A stretch of 64,000 bases of DNA, taken from contig JAWKNO010000002.1 in NCBI GenBank assembly GCA_041391665.1, positions 248,001 to 312,000 of the forward strand, written 5' to 3'. This DNA comes from Bacteroidia bacterium. Its GTDB lineage: Bacteria; Bacteroidota; Bacteroidia; J057. This document shows, piece after piece, positions 52,560 through 61,748 of this stretch (its first letter is position 1; each line of letters begins with the position of its first letter). The notes beneath the pieces were generated by a model that worked only from the letters and a program-made list of their open reading frames with translations, was not told the DNA's origin and ran no database searches. The translations under genes and the position numbers were made by a program.

Positions 52560-54236
52560 TTATTGTTTTACAAACTTCCCGACTTTGGGAAAAGTATCAT
52601 TGATATCCCAAACCTCTAAGAAATAGATCCCTGCCGCAAGCCGGGTAATGTCTATGGGCATTCCTTCTGCATTTTTCCCTTGTAAAAGCTGCTGTCCATG
52701 AATGGACTTGATCTGATACGTTTGCGGGCGCAGTCCTGACAACTGAATAAAGATTTTTTCAGTGGCAGGGTTAGGGTAAATGCTGAGTGTTTCTTGTGTC
52801 AGTTCATCCAGCCCATCGGTACTGCAGTTTGCCGGAAGGGGTAGGGGATTGCCTTCAATGCGATTTCCCGGAGTCAGGTCTTTGCCTGCAAACCCCGGGT
52901 AACTGGCGTCATAGCGGATACTGCGGAATGTGCGGGTGTCCAGGCTGTTGACAGATGCATTACCAATAGGATCACCCTGTGTATATGGCCCATTTTGGCC
53001 TACCGGAATCACATAATGCCAGACCAGATTTCCCGAAGAATCCACTTCATAGATGATACCATCCGGGCCGTGGCAAATCAGCATATTTTTATTGGGAAGT
53101 TGTTGGCTGCTACCGAGGAAACCCGCAGGATATTTCATGGGAATATCTACCAATAATGCCCATTCAGCGGAATCAGGCCCAAATGCAGCACTTTCCGGAA
53201 TCGTATAATTCCCTGCGCTGTCAATCGGTGGATTGATCAGGTCAATTGTCGCATAGTTGGAATCCGGGCGAAGAGCGCCATTGTTGAAGGCGAGGATTTT
53301 GCCGTAGTCGGGCATTCCCGGCTCTACCCAATGAACATGATGCTGGCCAAAAAGTGTCTGGTCGGCAGCTGTGCCTCTGCCATAAATTTGGGGATTTCCC
53401 CAACGGTAAAGGAAGTCTCCGCCTTTTCCGCTGTTGCCGCCTGAGTGTGAGGCCGCTTCTGATGACGTAGTACTGTGATCGATGATGTAAAACTCGTTGG
53501 TATTGCGAAGACTCAGGATAATCTGATCCAGTTCGGCATTGTAGTCGATCGCATTGGCGTGGAGCCAGTCTTCTGCTACTGCGCTAAAAATGAAGTTGAT
53601 ATCGATGAGTTCGGGGTGATCGGCGATCGGGCTGAAATTGGGTTTGGTAGGGTCAAAGTCCTGAACCGTATGGTCCCAGATATGCCATTCCCATACCACT
53701 ACTCCGCTGTCGGCACCTATGGGCTGGATTTCTACAATTAGCTCTGGCCAGATGGCATCCACATTGTTGGTCAGGGCAGGGTTACGGCCTAGGGCAAATG
53801 CATCTTCAATGGGTTTGTTTTCTATTGCCAGCATGAGAATATTCCCATTGGGCAACATGAGGGCTTCATGATGTTGGGCGACGAGTGAATCAGAGTAAGT
53901 AAATTCCCAGGTTACATTCCCCTGCCAGTCTGCAAGTTCCACGCGTCCACCTATTCCTCCAACATTCATGACCGGATTAGGGATCAGCTCGGTTCGTAAC
54001 AAATGGCCAGTGTGGGTAAAAATGACGGTATTGCCGGGCGTTTTGTCATTTGTCCATTTATTTACCAGTCTTCCACAATTATCGATCAGAAAGGAAGTAT
54101 TGCTTCGAAGCGGTGAAAAAAGTGTATAACCTTCTACGGCACCGGGTTCGTAGGTGAAAAGTCCGACTGTCTGGTTTTGAGCCTGGGAATAACAAATTAG
54201 CCCCAAAAAGAAGAAAACAGGTAAAAAATGTTTCAT
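52560..54236 (-). CDS. Secreted arylsulfotransferase-like (ASST) protein with T9SS sorting domain
   Basis: This 558-residue protein has a signal peptide (to SQAQ, residue 19) and a beta-propeller of the arylsulfate sulfotransferase type (about 25-460). Repeat motifs include HHEALMLPNGNILML, WLHANAIDYNAELDQIIL, FGQHHVHWVEPG and QQLPNKNMLICHGPDGIIYEV. Known ASST enzymes move sulfate between phenols; catalytic residues here were not verified. The T9SS type A domain (LSIYPNPATEKIFIQL to the end) exports it to the surface. It has its own promoter (54262-54294). Confidence 0.85.
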   Translation of the reverse strand: MKHFLPVFFFLGLICYSQAQNQTVGLFTYEPGAVEGYTLFSPLRSNTSFLIDNCGRLVNKWTNDKTPGNTVIFTHTGHLLRTELIPNPVMNVGGIGGRVELADWQGNVTWEFTYSDSLVAQHHEALMLPNGNILMLAIENKPIEDAFALGRNPALTNNVDAIWPELIVEIQPIGADSGVVVWEWHIWDHTVQDFDPTKPNFSPIADHPELIDINFIFSAVAEDWLHANAIDYNAELDQIILSLRNTNEFYIIDHSTTSSEAASHSGGNSGKGGDFLYRWGNPQIYGRGTAADQTLFGQHHVHWVEPGMPDYGKILAFNNGALRPDSNYATIDLINPPIDSAGNYTIPESAAFGPDSAEWALLVDIPMKYPAGFLGSSQQLPNKNMLICHGPDGIIYEVDSSGNLVWHYVIPVGQNGPYTQGDPIGNASVNSLDTRTFRSIRYDASYPGFAGKDLTPGNRIEGNPLPLPANCSTDGLDELTQETLSIYPNPATEKIFIQLSGLRPQTYQIKSIHGQQLLQGKNAEGMPIDITRLAAGIYFLEVWDINDTFPKVGKFVKQ

Positions 54237-54261
54237 CGCAAAAAAGGGTTTCTTTCAGCGC

Positions 54262-54294
54262 CAAAGTTACGATGATTAGGATGACAGATACAAA
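54262..54294 (-). promoter_or_regulatory. Promoter of the ASST-mutS unit
   Basis: On the minus strand TTTG (54291-54294) and TAACTTTG (54262-54269), 21 bases apart, fit the Bacteroidota consensus, the same spacing as the susC promoter. Confidence 0.6.
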
Positions 54295-54297
54295 CAG

Positions 54298-56832
54298 CTA
54301 TTCTTTCAAGAGAATATGATCTGTCGAAGCACCTGTTGCATCCTTTATCCTTAAAAAATACGGACCAGCGGGTAACCCGGAAAGAGATAGGATTTGTTCA
54401 CCCTCCGTCAGAAGGGTTTTATACAGAATTTTTCCTTCCATATTGATCAGTACTAATGTGTGAAATCCTTCCGGGCTGATGATGGTAAGGTTATCTTTTA
54501 CCGGATTGGGATAAAACAGATTTGCTTCAGCGATGGATGGCTCCGGTTGTGAGTTTGGCTGCGCCTCCACGAGCAGGGTACTTTCCTCCCCCGCCGTAAA
54601 ATCTGAGAATGAATTGACTGTTCCGATAATGGTATTGGCTCCATCATTGACAGAACCGAGGCTGATCCAGTTAGCGCCGTTCCACTTCCCTCCGTGCAAA
54701 ACGCTTTCTGTTCCGCTGATGTCGAGATCATCGTATTGTGCGGTGATATCGCAAAGAAAACTGCTAATCCCACTACTATTGACTGTCCAGTACCGGTTGA
54801 TAAAATGGTTGACACTTCCGTTGTTGGGGTGTTTGGTTGGTGTGAGGAATACGGAAGCATACCCTGAAGCAAAAAGCCCTGAGGTGAAATTCAGCGTAAT
54901 GGGCGTGTAGAGGGTGCTGTCACCCACCGGAAACAGGAAACTTCCTGTACCACTGTAATTTTTTCTGAGGTTTCCGGAAGTGGCGTGTACATGCCGGTTC
55001 CCATCGGGCGAGCCTGCAACCACTGCTGCATCATCGAGGGTAAGGGTTTGGCTGTTGAGGCTGAGAATGCCGTTGGTGAGGGTAAGACTGCCCGTCGTCG
55101 TGAGATCATGGAATAACCTTACGCCGGCCGGATTGTTGATCGTAAAAGTTCCAAAAGTAGTGGTTCCCGTACCACGAATATTCTGACGACTGCTGCCTGA
55201 AAATGATTGGATACCTGTGGAAGAAAAGGTGCCTGCATTGTAATAATCGCCGCTGAGAGTGAGATTTCCGCTATGGTTGATTACGACCCCGGCATCCACA
55301 TAAAAATTTCTGGCACTTATGTCGCCCGATGCAGGAATATGGTTTCCCGCCCACCCATATATGCCGACATTTTCAGTAGTGGGCGCAGCCAGTCTTCCCC
55401 AATTTTCTCCATTGCTCCAGTCACTGTCTTCGGAACCAATCCAGGTGCTGAAAAAGGAAGCACTTACCCGGTCTGAAGCGGCATCCATATTTGTCATGGT
55501 GCCATTGTATCCATTACCGGTGATGTCGTACAGGGTGGTATGGGTGGAGTTGGACTGCTGGTCAAACCGGTAGTAGGCAACCAGGTTGTCCTCGTCTCCA
55601 TCGAGGGAGCGGAACATATTTGCGCGGATTTCCTCAGGGGTTCTGGCATCATCCCACAGCCTGACTTCATCTATTTGCCCCTGAAAAGGGCCTTCTCCAT
55701 TGGATGTGCAGCCAATGGCCGAATAAGAGCCATTTCCGGCATTGGTCATGCCACCTGCATTCAGCGTGGCTTCTTCTCCGTTAATCAACAGGACGAAACT
55801 ACTCCCGTCATACACCAGGGCAATGTGAGTCCAGGTATTCCCTGCGATGGTATCTGCACTGGTAAAGGTGACGGGGCCATAAGTGGATCTAAAGGCAATT
55901 TTCTGGTTCTCATATACAGCAAGGGAAAATTTGGGAGTACCTGCGAGAAATAGTACTCTCCGGCGCCAGGTGGCTATCTGGGTAAAATCTGTCGGGTAAA
56001 TCCATGACTCAATCGTATAAGGACTGGCGAGATTGAGGATGCTGGCGGGCAATTGTACATAGTCATCGGTTCCGTCAAAATCCAATGTCATCCCCGGGCC
56101 GGCGAATGCGCCTGAGGTTTTCCATTCCGGACTGTTGTATAGGATTCCATCGTTGCTATTGGCAGAGTTGTCAGTCAGGACAGCGCCACTTCCGTCCGAC
56201 ATTTTAAAATAAACTTCCAGGTTCGCTTCTGATCCTGTCAGCGATTTATACATATTTGCCTGAATTTCTGCCTGTGTGCGGGTATCTGACCAGATGCGGA
56301 CTTCATCCAATTTGCCCGGAAAGTAGTAGTCCGGGGTAGATTCTGTATTACCTGCCCCCACTCGCAGGGGCATGGTGGTATTTGGGGTATAATTTCCAGC
56401 TGCTGTCGCGACTTCCTCCCCGTTTATATAAAATCGTTTGGTTGTACCGTCAAAAGTACCTGCGAGATGTGTCCATTCTGAGGAAACGGTTATTCCGCTG
56501 TTGAGATTATCCCATGAGGCCGTATTTTGTCCTGTCCAGAATTCCCACTCATTGGCGGCTGATGCGTAAATGAGATAGCCTGCGGAGACGCCGGAAAAGG
56601 ATCGGGAAGTAAGGGGCGACCGGTAGGTGCCTGCTCCCCCTTCCACCTTTACCCAGCACTCGATGGAAAAATTTGTGGCCGGATTAAGAACGGCATGATA
56701 TGGCAATTCTGCATAGCTGGAGGCACCGTCAAAATCAAGCGTATACCCTCCCTGAGCAAAAAGGCCGCTGTGCAGACCACAAAAAAAGATGAGTGAAAAA
56801 CAAAGAGCAAGAGGATAACAGGTTATTCTCAT
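54298..56832 (-). CDS. Secreted double LamG-domain protein with T9SS sorting domain
   Basis: This 844-residue surface protein has a signal peptide (MRITCYPLALCFSLIFFCGL to LFAQ). Two concanavalin-like LamG domains follow (about 30-225 and 248-440), each starting with TLDFDG-type strands and ending with DEVRIW and AEIQANM- or EIRANM-type helices. A long beta-solenoid-like region (about 475-650) and an SFSDFTAGEE module precede the T9SS domain (FYPNPVKDNLTI to the end). It shares about 200-residue blocks with the neighbouring genes. The likely function is carbohydrate or matrix binding. The ATG at 56832 is favoured by the signal peptide. Confidence 0.85.
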   Translation of the reverse strand: MRITCYPLALCFSLIFFCGLHSGLFAQGGYTLDFDGASSYAELPYHAVLNPATNFSIECWVKVEGGAGTYRSPLTSRSFSGVSAGYLIYASAANEWEFWTGQNTASWDNLNSGITVSSEWTHLAGTFDGTTKRFYINGEEVATAAGNYTPNTTMPLRVGAGNTESTPDYYFPGKLDEVRIWSDTRTQAEIQANMYKSLTGSEANLEVYFKMSDGSGAVLTDNSANSNDGILYNSPEWKTSGAFAGPGMTLDFDGTDDYVQLPASILNLASPYTIESWIYPTDFTQIATWRRRVLFLAGTPKFSLAVYENQKIAFRSTYGPVTFTSADTIAGNTWTHIALVYDGSSFVLLINGEEATLNAGGMTNAGNGSYSAIGCTSNGEGPFQGQIDEVRLWDDARTPEEIRANMFRSLDGDEDNLVAYYRFDQQSNSTHTTLYDITGNGYNGTMTNMDAASDRVSASFFSTWIGSEDSDWSNGENWGRLAAPTTENVGIYGWAGNHIPASGDISARNFYVDAGVVINHSGNLTLSGDYYNAGTFSSTGIQSFSGSSRQNIRGTGTTTFGTFTINNPAGVRLFHDLTTTGSLTLTNGILSLNSQTLTLDDAAVVAGSPDGNRHVHATSGNLRKNYSGTGSFLFPVGDSTLYTPITLNFTSGLFASGYASVFLTPTKHPNNGSVNHFINRYWTVNSSGISSFLCDITAQYDDLDISGTESVLHGGKWNGANWISLGSVNDGANTIIGTVNSFSDFTAGEESTLLVEAQPNSQPEPSIAEANLFYPNPVKDNLTIISPEGFHTLVLINMEGKILYKTLLTEGEQILSLSGLPAGPYFLRIKDATGASTDHILLKE

Positions 56833-56873
56833 GAGGTGTGGTAATTTTATTCTCCCTGATTCAGGCAGAAACA

Positions 56874-58643
56874 TTATTCTTTGATAACCAGCATTTCCTT
56901 TTCCCATTCAGGATCGTTGCTGACTCTGAGTAAATACAAGCCTGGCGGAAGATCACCGACAGCGATGCTGTTATGGGCTGCGTTGAGTATAAATTGTTTG
57001 ACTATACGGCCTTGCATATCAATTATCACAGCGCTTGCATCCGTATTCTTCTGTATATCAATGAAGATCTGGTTGTGGACGGGGTTTGGGTAAATGACAG
57101 CTTCGACGGAAAAAAAAGTAGTTTCCACAATCTTGCTGGTTGAAAAACTACCATCGAGATCCACCTGCCGAATGCGATAATACGTTTTTCCCGTGAGTGG
57201 CTGCTGATCTTTGTAGGTGTAGTTTTGTGTGTTTGTACTGTACCCTGCCGCATCGACCTGCCCGAGGGTTTGCCATATTTTCTGATCCACGCTGCGCTCA
57301 ATGGCGAAAAAGTCGCTGTTGAGTTCGTTGGCGGTGCCCCAGTCAAGGCGAATGGTATTGCTTTGAGGCTTTGCCGTAAAATTCAGCCATTCGACAGGAA
57401 AAACACTGCAATCCTTTGTATCGCCGTTGATCGTCCAGCCATTTGAGATAAGTGCATCCCGGGCGGTTTCGCCGCTGCAATAAATCAGCCCGGTGGCGTC
57501 CACCGTAAGATCCGGTACAGCCTGTGCTTCCCAGCCGATAAGGGTATTGTCATAGTTGGTTCTCGATAACCCGGAGTTGTTTAACATACCATCCATCCCG
57601 CCAAACATGTCTATATTGGAAATGTTCCAACTCCCGAGGTTCTGGTCAAATGCGGTGGCGCCATTGAACATGTTGGTCATAGAATATACATTCGATACGT
57701 TCCAACCGCTGATGTCCTGATTAAAATTGGTGCAGCCATTGAACATATAGCTCAAATCAGATATACCCGAAACATCCCAACCGCTGATATCCTGATTGAA
57801 ATTGGTGCAGCCACTAAACATAGAGGTCATATTGCCTGCACCAGAGACAATCCAGCCACTGATGTCCTGATTGAAAGCTGCGGCATCCCGAAACATCCAG
57901 GCCATGCCGCTTACATTAGAGACATCCCAACTTCCGATGTCCTGATTGAAAGCATTGGCTCCGTCGAACATCTCGGTCATATTGGTTACACTCCCGACAT
58001 CCCAGCCGCCGATGTCCTGGTTGAAAGATGGTGCCCATAGAAACATATAACTCATATCAGACACACCCGATACTGTCCATGAACCAATGTTTTGATTGAA
58101 AATGCTGCAACTGGTGAACAGATAGCTCATATTGGTAACAGTCGATACATCCCAGCCTCCGATAGCCCCATTAAAATTGGCGCATTCTCTGAACATCCCG
58201 TGCATATCGGTAACCAACGATAAGTCTGGCGCATCTACGGCATTGTAAGTAAGATTAGCGCAACCGTAAAAGGCTCTGTTCATGCTGGTCCAGGCCAGGG
58301 TGCCCCACTGTTCTATTGTGAGGAGTTTGAGCCGGTCGCCTCCGCGATTAAAATAAATACGGGTCATCCCGCTGGGAATACTTACCTGGTAAGTGCCGGC
58401 GTAAGGAAAGTTAACCGTAACCGAGCCAGTACCTGAGGTGCTGCCATTATTGCCAGGTACACCGACTTCTACCCATTCGACGGTATAGGTGCCCGTGCCG
58501 GGGATGGTGATTTGAGTAGAACTGGAAGTGCCGGCGTTATCGGTTTTCCAGGTGGTAATAAATGCGGTTGCCTGCGCATTGATCACAGGCAGCGTAAACA
58601 TGATTATTAAAAATGGGCGCAATAAGCTTTTTACTTTCTCCAT
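56874..58643 (-). CDS. DUF285 (BspA-like) repeat surface protein with T9SS sorting domain
   Basis: This 589-residue secreted protein has a signal peptide (to about residue 24, NAQA) and an N-terminal domain (about 25-120). A run of eight exact-length 25-residue DUF285 repeats covers residues 147-346 (consensus MSxMFxGxxxFNQDISGWDVS). A fibronectin-like module (FPVEWLNFTAKP to the NSDFFAIERS strand) and a T9SS domain (IYPNPVHNQIFIDI to the end) follow. The C-terminal modules are close copies of those of the LamG neighbours. DUF285 repeats are found in surface adhesins. Confidence 0.88.
   Translation of the reverse strand: MEKVKSLLRPFLIIMFTLPVINAQATAFITTWKTDNAGTSSSTQITIPGTGTYTVEWVEVGVPGNNGSTSGTGSVTVNFPYAGTYQVSIPSGMTRIYFNRGGDRLKLLTIEQWGTLAWTSMNRAFYGCANLTYNAVDAPDLSLVTDMHGMFRECANFNGAIGGWDVSTVTNMSYLFTSCSIFNQNIGSWTVSGVSDMSYMFLWAPSFNQDIGGWDVGSVTNMTEMFDGANAFNQDIGSWDVSNVSGMAWMFRDAAAFNQDISGWIVSGAGNMTSMFSGCTNFNQDISGWDVSGISDLSYMFNGCTNFNQDISGWNVSNVYSMTNMFNGATAFDQNLGSWNISNIDMFGGMDGMLNNSGLSRTNYDNTLIGWEAQAVPDLTVDATGLIYCSGETARDALISNGWTINGDTKDCSVFPVEWLNFTAKPQSNTIRLDWGTANELNSDFFAIERSVDQKIWQTLGQVDAAGYSTNTQNYTYKDQQPLTGKTYYRIRQVDLDGSFSTSKIVETTFFSVEAVIYPNPVHNQIFIDIQKNTDASAVIIDMQGRIVKQFILNAAHNSIAVGDLPPGLYLLRVSNDPEWEKEMLVIKE
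57606..58205 (-). repeat. Eight 75-base tandem repeats (DUF285 units)
   Basis: The coding sequence for residues 147-346 consists of eight consecutive 75-base units, each giving the 25-residue pattern. Units 2-7 are the most alike; one unit starts with Leu instead of Met. In-frame gain or loss of units would be expected by recombination. Confidence 0.9.
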
Positions 58644-58669
58644 GTCAATATTTTAACAGAACGGATGTG

Positions 58670-61600
58670 TTATTCTTTTACCACCTGCATTTCCTGCGTC
58701 CATCCCTGACCATCGCTCAGCCGGAGGGTATATATACCTGCGGGAAGATTTCTGACCGGTAAAGAATGATCAGCTGATGTAATTTTCTGCTCCATCACGA
58801 TTCGTCCCTGCATGTCAAACAGCAGCGCCGTTACCGGCGTTTGGCCCGGCAGATCAATTGTCAGTTGATCATTGACCGGATTGGGGTAAATGGATGATAT
58901 ACTGGCGAGCGGGTGGACTTCGACGACATGGCTGTAGTCAAAACTGCCATCGAGATCCACCTGCCGAAGGCGATACCACGTTATGCCACTGACGGGTTGA
59001 ATATCCTCATAACTGTAGTTTTGAGCCGTATGACTATAACCCGCTGCGCTGACCTGAGCCAGGGTATTCCAGCTTTGCTGATCTGCGCTGCGCTCAATAG
59101 CAAAAAAGTCGCTGTTGAGTTCGGTGGCGGTAACCCACTCCAATAAAACCTTATCCTGATAGGGCTTCGCACTGAAACTGAGCCATTCGACCGGAAATGC
59201 ATCTTCTTCTCCTGCGGTGAAGTCGGAAAAGGAGGTCACTGTACCTGTGAGGAGATGAGAGGCGGGTGTGACGGCTCCCAGGTCTGTCCAGCTACCATCT
59301 GAATACTTGGCCCCATGCAGGCTGGATTCACTGCCTGCGACATCTGCCACATCGTAAACCGCCGAAACATCGCAGCTAAAAGTACTGATTCCCCCGCTTG
59401 AAACAGTCCAGTACCGGTTGATATAACTGGTTGTGCTGATGTTATTGGGGTGTTTGGAAGCGGTGAGATTAACTGTGGCATAACCACCCGAAAAATCACC
59501 TGAAGTGAAGTTAAGGGTAATTGGAGAATAGGCCATCGCATTTCCTACCGGAAACAAAAAGCTGCCGGCCCCGCTGTAGTCTTTGCGAAATGTGCCGCTG
59601 GTAGCTAAAATATAGGTTGAACTGCCGGGACTTCCGGAGACTGTGGCCGATGACCCGAGGGAAAGTGTATGGCTGTTGAGATCCAGCGTACCGGTAACCA
59701 GAATTAATGATCCGTTGACCGATACATCACCGCTCATGGTGATGCCACTGTTTCGGTTGACCGACAAGTTGTTTAGCGAAACTGGCGGAATACTGGTAGC
59801 CGTTCCCGAAGGATTTTCCACCAGTAGATTTGCGCTGGTGCCCCCTGAGAGTGAGCCGCTGGTCTGATTTACCACGCCTTCGAGATAAAGGGTGGTGCCG
59901 TCAAAATCAAGTGTCCCTGAGGTAAGATACAGGGTACCTGTGCAGGTAACGTTTGCCTCCTGGGTTATCCCCGCAGAATTATCTATGGCAAAAGAGGAAA
60001 AAGTATGGGAACCTGTGCCTGCAATGCGTTGCGCTGCGCTTCCTTCAAAAGTAATTCCCTGAAGAATGGCTGTTCCCAGATTGATGAAATTTCCCGATAG
60101 AATCAGGTTACCGACTGATATGTACACAGAAGCCTGATCGATAAAGAAGTTTCGGGCGTAAATATTGCCCAGCACAGGCGGATTGGAGCCAGTGGCGGCC
60201 AAAATTGCAACATCTTCTGTGGAAGGAACCGCGCCCCGGCTCCAGTTTTCGGTATTGGTAACATCTCCGTCTTCGCTGCCGATCCAGGTGTTAAAAGGAG
60301 CGCTGCTGACCCAGTCTGAGGCGGGTGTCATATAAGCCAGGGTACCATTGTGTCCGCTGGAACTGTAATCATAAGTTGTGCTATTTCCTGCATCGGGTTG
60401 CTGGTCAAGTCGGTAATAGGAAAGTAAGCCTGCTTCGCTTCCTTCAAGTGTTTGGTCCTTGTAAGTTCGGATTTCGGCTTCAGAACGCACATCACTCCAG
60501 ATTCTGACTTCGTCAATTTTTACATTGGAGTAGAAACCTGCGCCCACCCCATTATAATCTGCGCCCATTGAAAACAGGTTGGTTGTACCTGTGCTAAAAC
60601 TTCCCTGCCCGGTTGCGCTTCCGACCAGAAACCCATTCGCGTAAATGTAAACGGTACCTGAATTGTAAATAAATACCAGGTGATGCCAGGTATTAGTCTG
60701 GGTAATAGAATAGGAAGAAGTGGTCACATAAGAAGCCGAGCCGTCAAAAACATAAAAAGCAATCAGGTTGGCAGCGGTTTTATAGGGCACAATCCGAATA
60801 TCGGAATTTGCTGTCTGGTGAACATTCATCAGGTTTTGCTGACCAGAGAGCGAATTAAAGGAAAACCATCCTTCCAGTGTAATGGTTCCGGATGCGGTGC
60901 AGTTTAGTGGTGCATATACAAAATCGTCCACTCCGTCAAAATCGAGTGCCATACGCGGGCCTGCAAATGCGCCGGAGGCTTTCCACGCCGGACTATTGTA
61001 AAGGGTTCCGTTATTGGCGTTGTCAGAGTTGTCAGTTAGGGTAGTCCCCGAACCGTTGGACATCTGGTACCAGGAGACGAGATTGGCTTCGGAGCCGGTC
61101 AGGGTGCGGTACATATTTCCCTGAATTTCTGCCTGACTGCGGGCATCGGACCAGATACGGATATCGTCCATTTTCCCCGAAAAGATATTGTATTGCCCGC
61201 CAAAAGCGTAATCCGCCCCCAGAAATAAACTCTCCGAATTATCAAAGTCATAGAGGCCTCCGGCGTTGCTGTTGTCCAGGAGTCCATTGATATATACATA
61301 CAACGTGCTTCCGCTTCTCAGCACGGCAAAATGGGTCCATTCCGCACCGATTGAGGCAGCGGAAGTGACCGTATGATCACCATCGCCCGATATCGCGGTT
61401 ACACATTCCAGCTTGTCTCCAAAGGTAAGGCCAATTCGGAGCGATCCGCCAAACATATTGTCTTTGTCGAGAATGGTGCGGGTTGTCCCCGAACCGGATG
61501 CTTTTATCCATCCTTCCACCGTAAAGTCACCCGAACCAATATTGAAAGAGGCATCATGCGGGATTTCCACATAAGAAGAACTTCCATCGAAGTCAAGTGT

Positions 61601-61708
61601 GTAACCGGCCTGAGCAGACATGGTCGTGTGAAGAAAAACCATTCCGGTCAAAATCAGAAGAAGGTGCGTGTAACAGAGCTTGACAGGTAGTCTTTTCAAG
61701 TTTTTCAA
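58670..61708 (-). CDS. Large secreted double LamG-domain protein with T9SS sorting domain
   Basis: This is a 1012-residue surface protein. After the signal peptide (to MSAQA, about residue 33) come two LamG domains (about 36-235 and 255-455), a beta-rich region with repeated TLYLTSGTLDFDG- and ILVTGTLDLNSHTL-like rungs (about 520-690), a SFSDFTAGEE module, a fibronectin-like FPVEWLSFSAKP module and the T9SS domain (IYPNPVNDQLTI to the end). It shares most of its middle with the gene upstream (61749-64000). Probable adhesin or glycan-binding protein. It lies 26 bases before the DUF285 gene. Confidence 0.87.
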   Translation of the reverse strand: MKNLKRLPVKLCYTHLLLILTGMVFLHTTMSAQAGYTLDFDGSSSYVEIPHDASFNIGSGDFTVEGWIKASGSGTTRTILDKDNMFGGSLRIGLTFGDKLECVTAISGDGDHTVTSAASIGAEWTHFAVLRSGSTLYVYINGLLDNSNAGGLYDFDNSESLFLGADYAFGGQYNIFSGKMDDIRIWSDARSQAEIQGNMYRTLTGSEANLVSWYQMSNGSGTTLTDNSDNANNGTLYNSPAWKASGAFAGPRMALDFDGVDDFVYAPLNCTASGTITLEGWFSFNSLSGQQNLMNVHQTANSDIRIVPYKTAANLIAFYVFDGSASYVTTSSYSITQTNTWHHLVFIYNSGTVYIYANGFLVGSATGQGSFSTGTTNLFSMGADYNGVGAGFYSNVKIDEVRIWSDVRSEAEIRTYKDQTLEGSEAGLLSYYRLDQQPDAGNSTTYDYSSSGHNGTLAYMTPASDWVSSAPFNTWIGSEDGDVTNTENWSRGAVPSTEDVAILAATGSNPPVLGNIYARNFFIDQASVYISVGNLILSGNFINLGTAILQGITFEGSAAQRIAGTGSHTFSSFAIDNSAGITQEANVTCTGTLYLTSGTLDFDGTTLYLEGVVNQTSGSLSGGTSANLLVENPSGTATSIPPVSLNNLSVNRNSGITMSGDVSVNGSLILVTGTLDLNSHTLSLGSSATVSGSPGSSTYILATSGTFRKDYSGAGSFLFPVGNAMAYSPITLNFTSGDFSGGYATVNLTASKHPNNISTTSYINRYWTVSSGGISTFSCDVSAVYDVADVAGSESSLHGAKYSDGSWTDLGAVTPASHLLTGTVTSFSDFTAGEEDAFPVEWLSFSAKPYQDKVLLEWVTATELNSDFFAIERSADQQSWNTLAQVSAAGYSHTAQNYSYEDIQPVSGITWYRLRQVDLDGSFDYSHVVEVHPLASISSIYPNPVNDQLTIDLPGQTPVTALLFDMQGRIVMEQKITSADHSLPVRNLPAGIYTLRLSDGQGWTQEMQVVKE

Positions 61709-61748
61709 TAGGTGTGGTTGAAAGGTAAATTCATGTGAAAGGACCTGG

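Noticed and set aside
57606..58205. Regular 75-base repeats considered as a CRISPR array
   Set aside because: The units are contiguous coding repeats without spacers and translate to DUF285 motifs.
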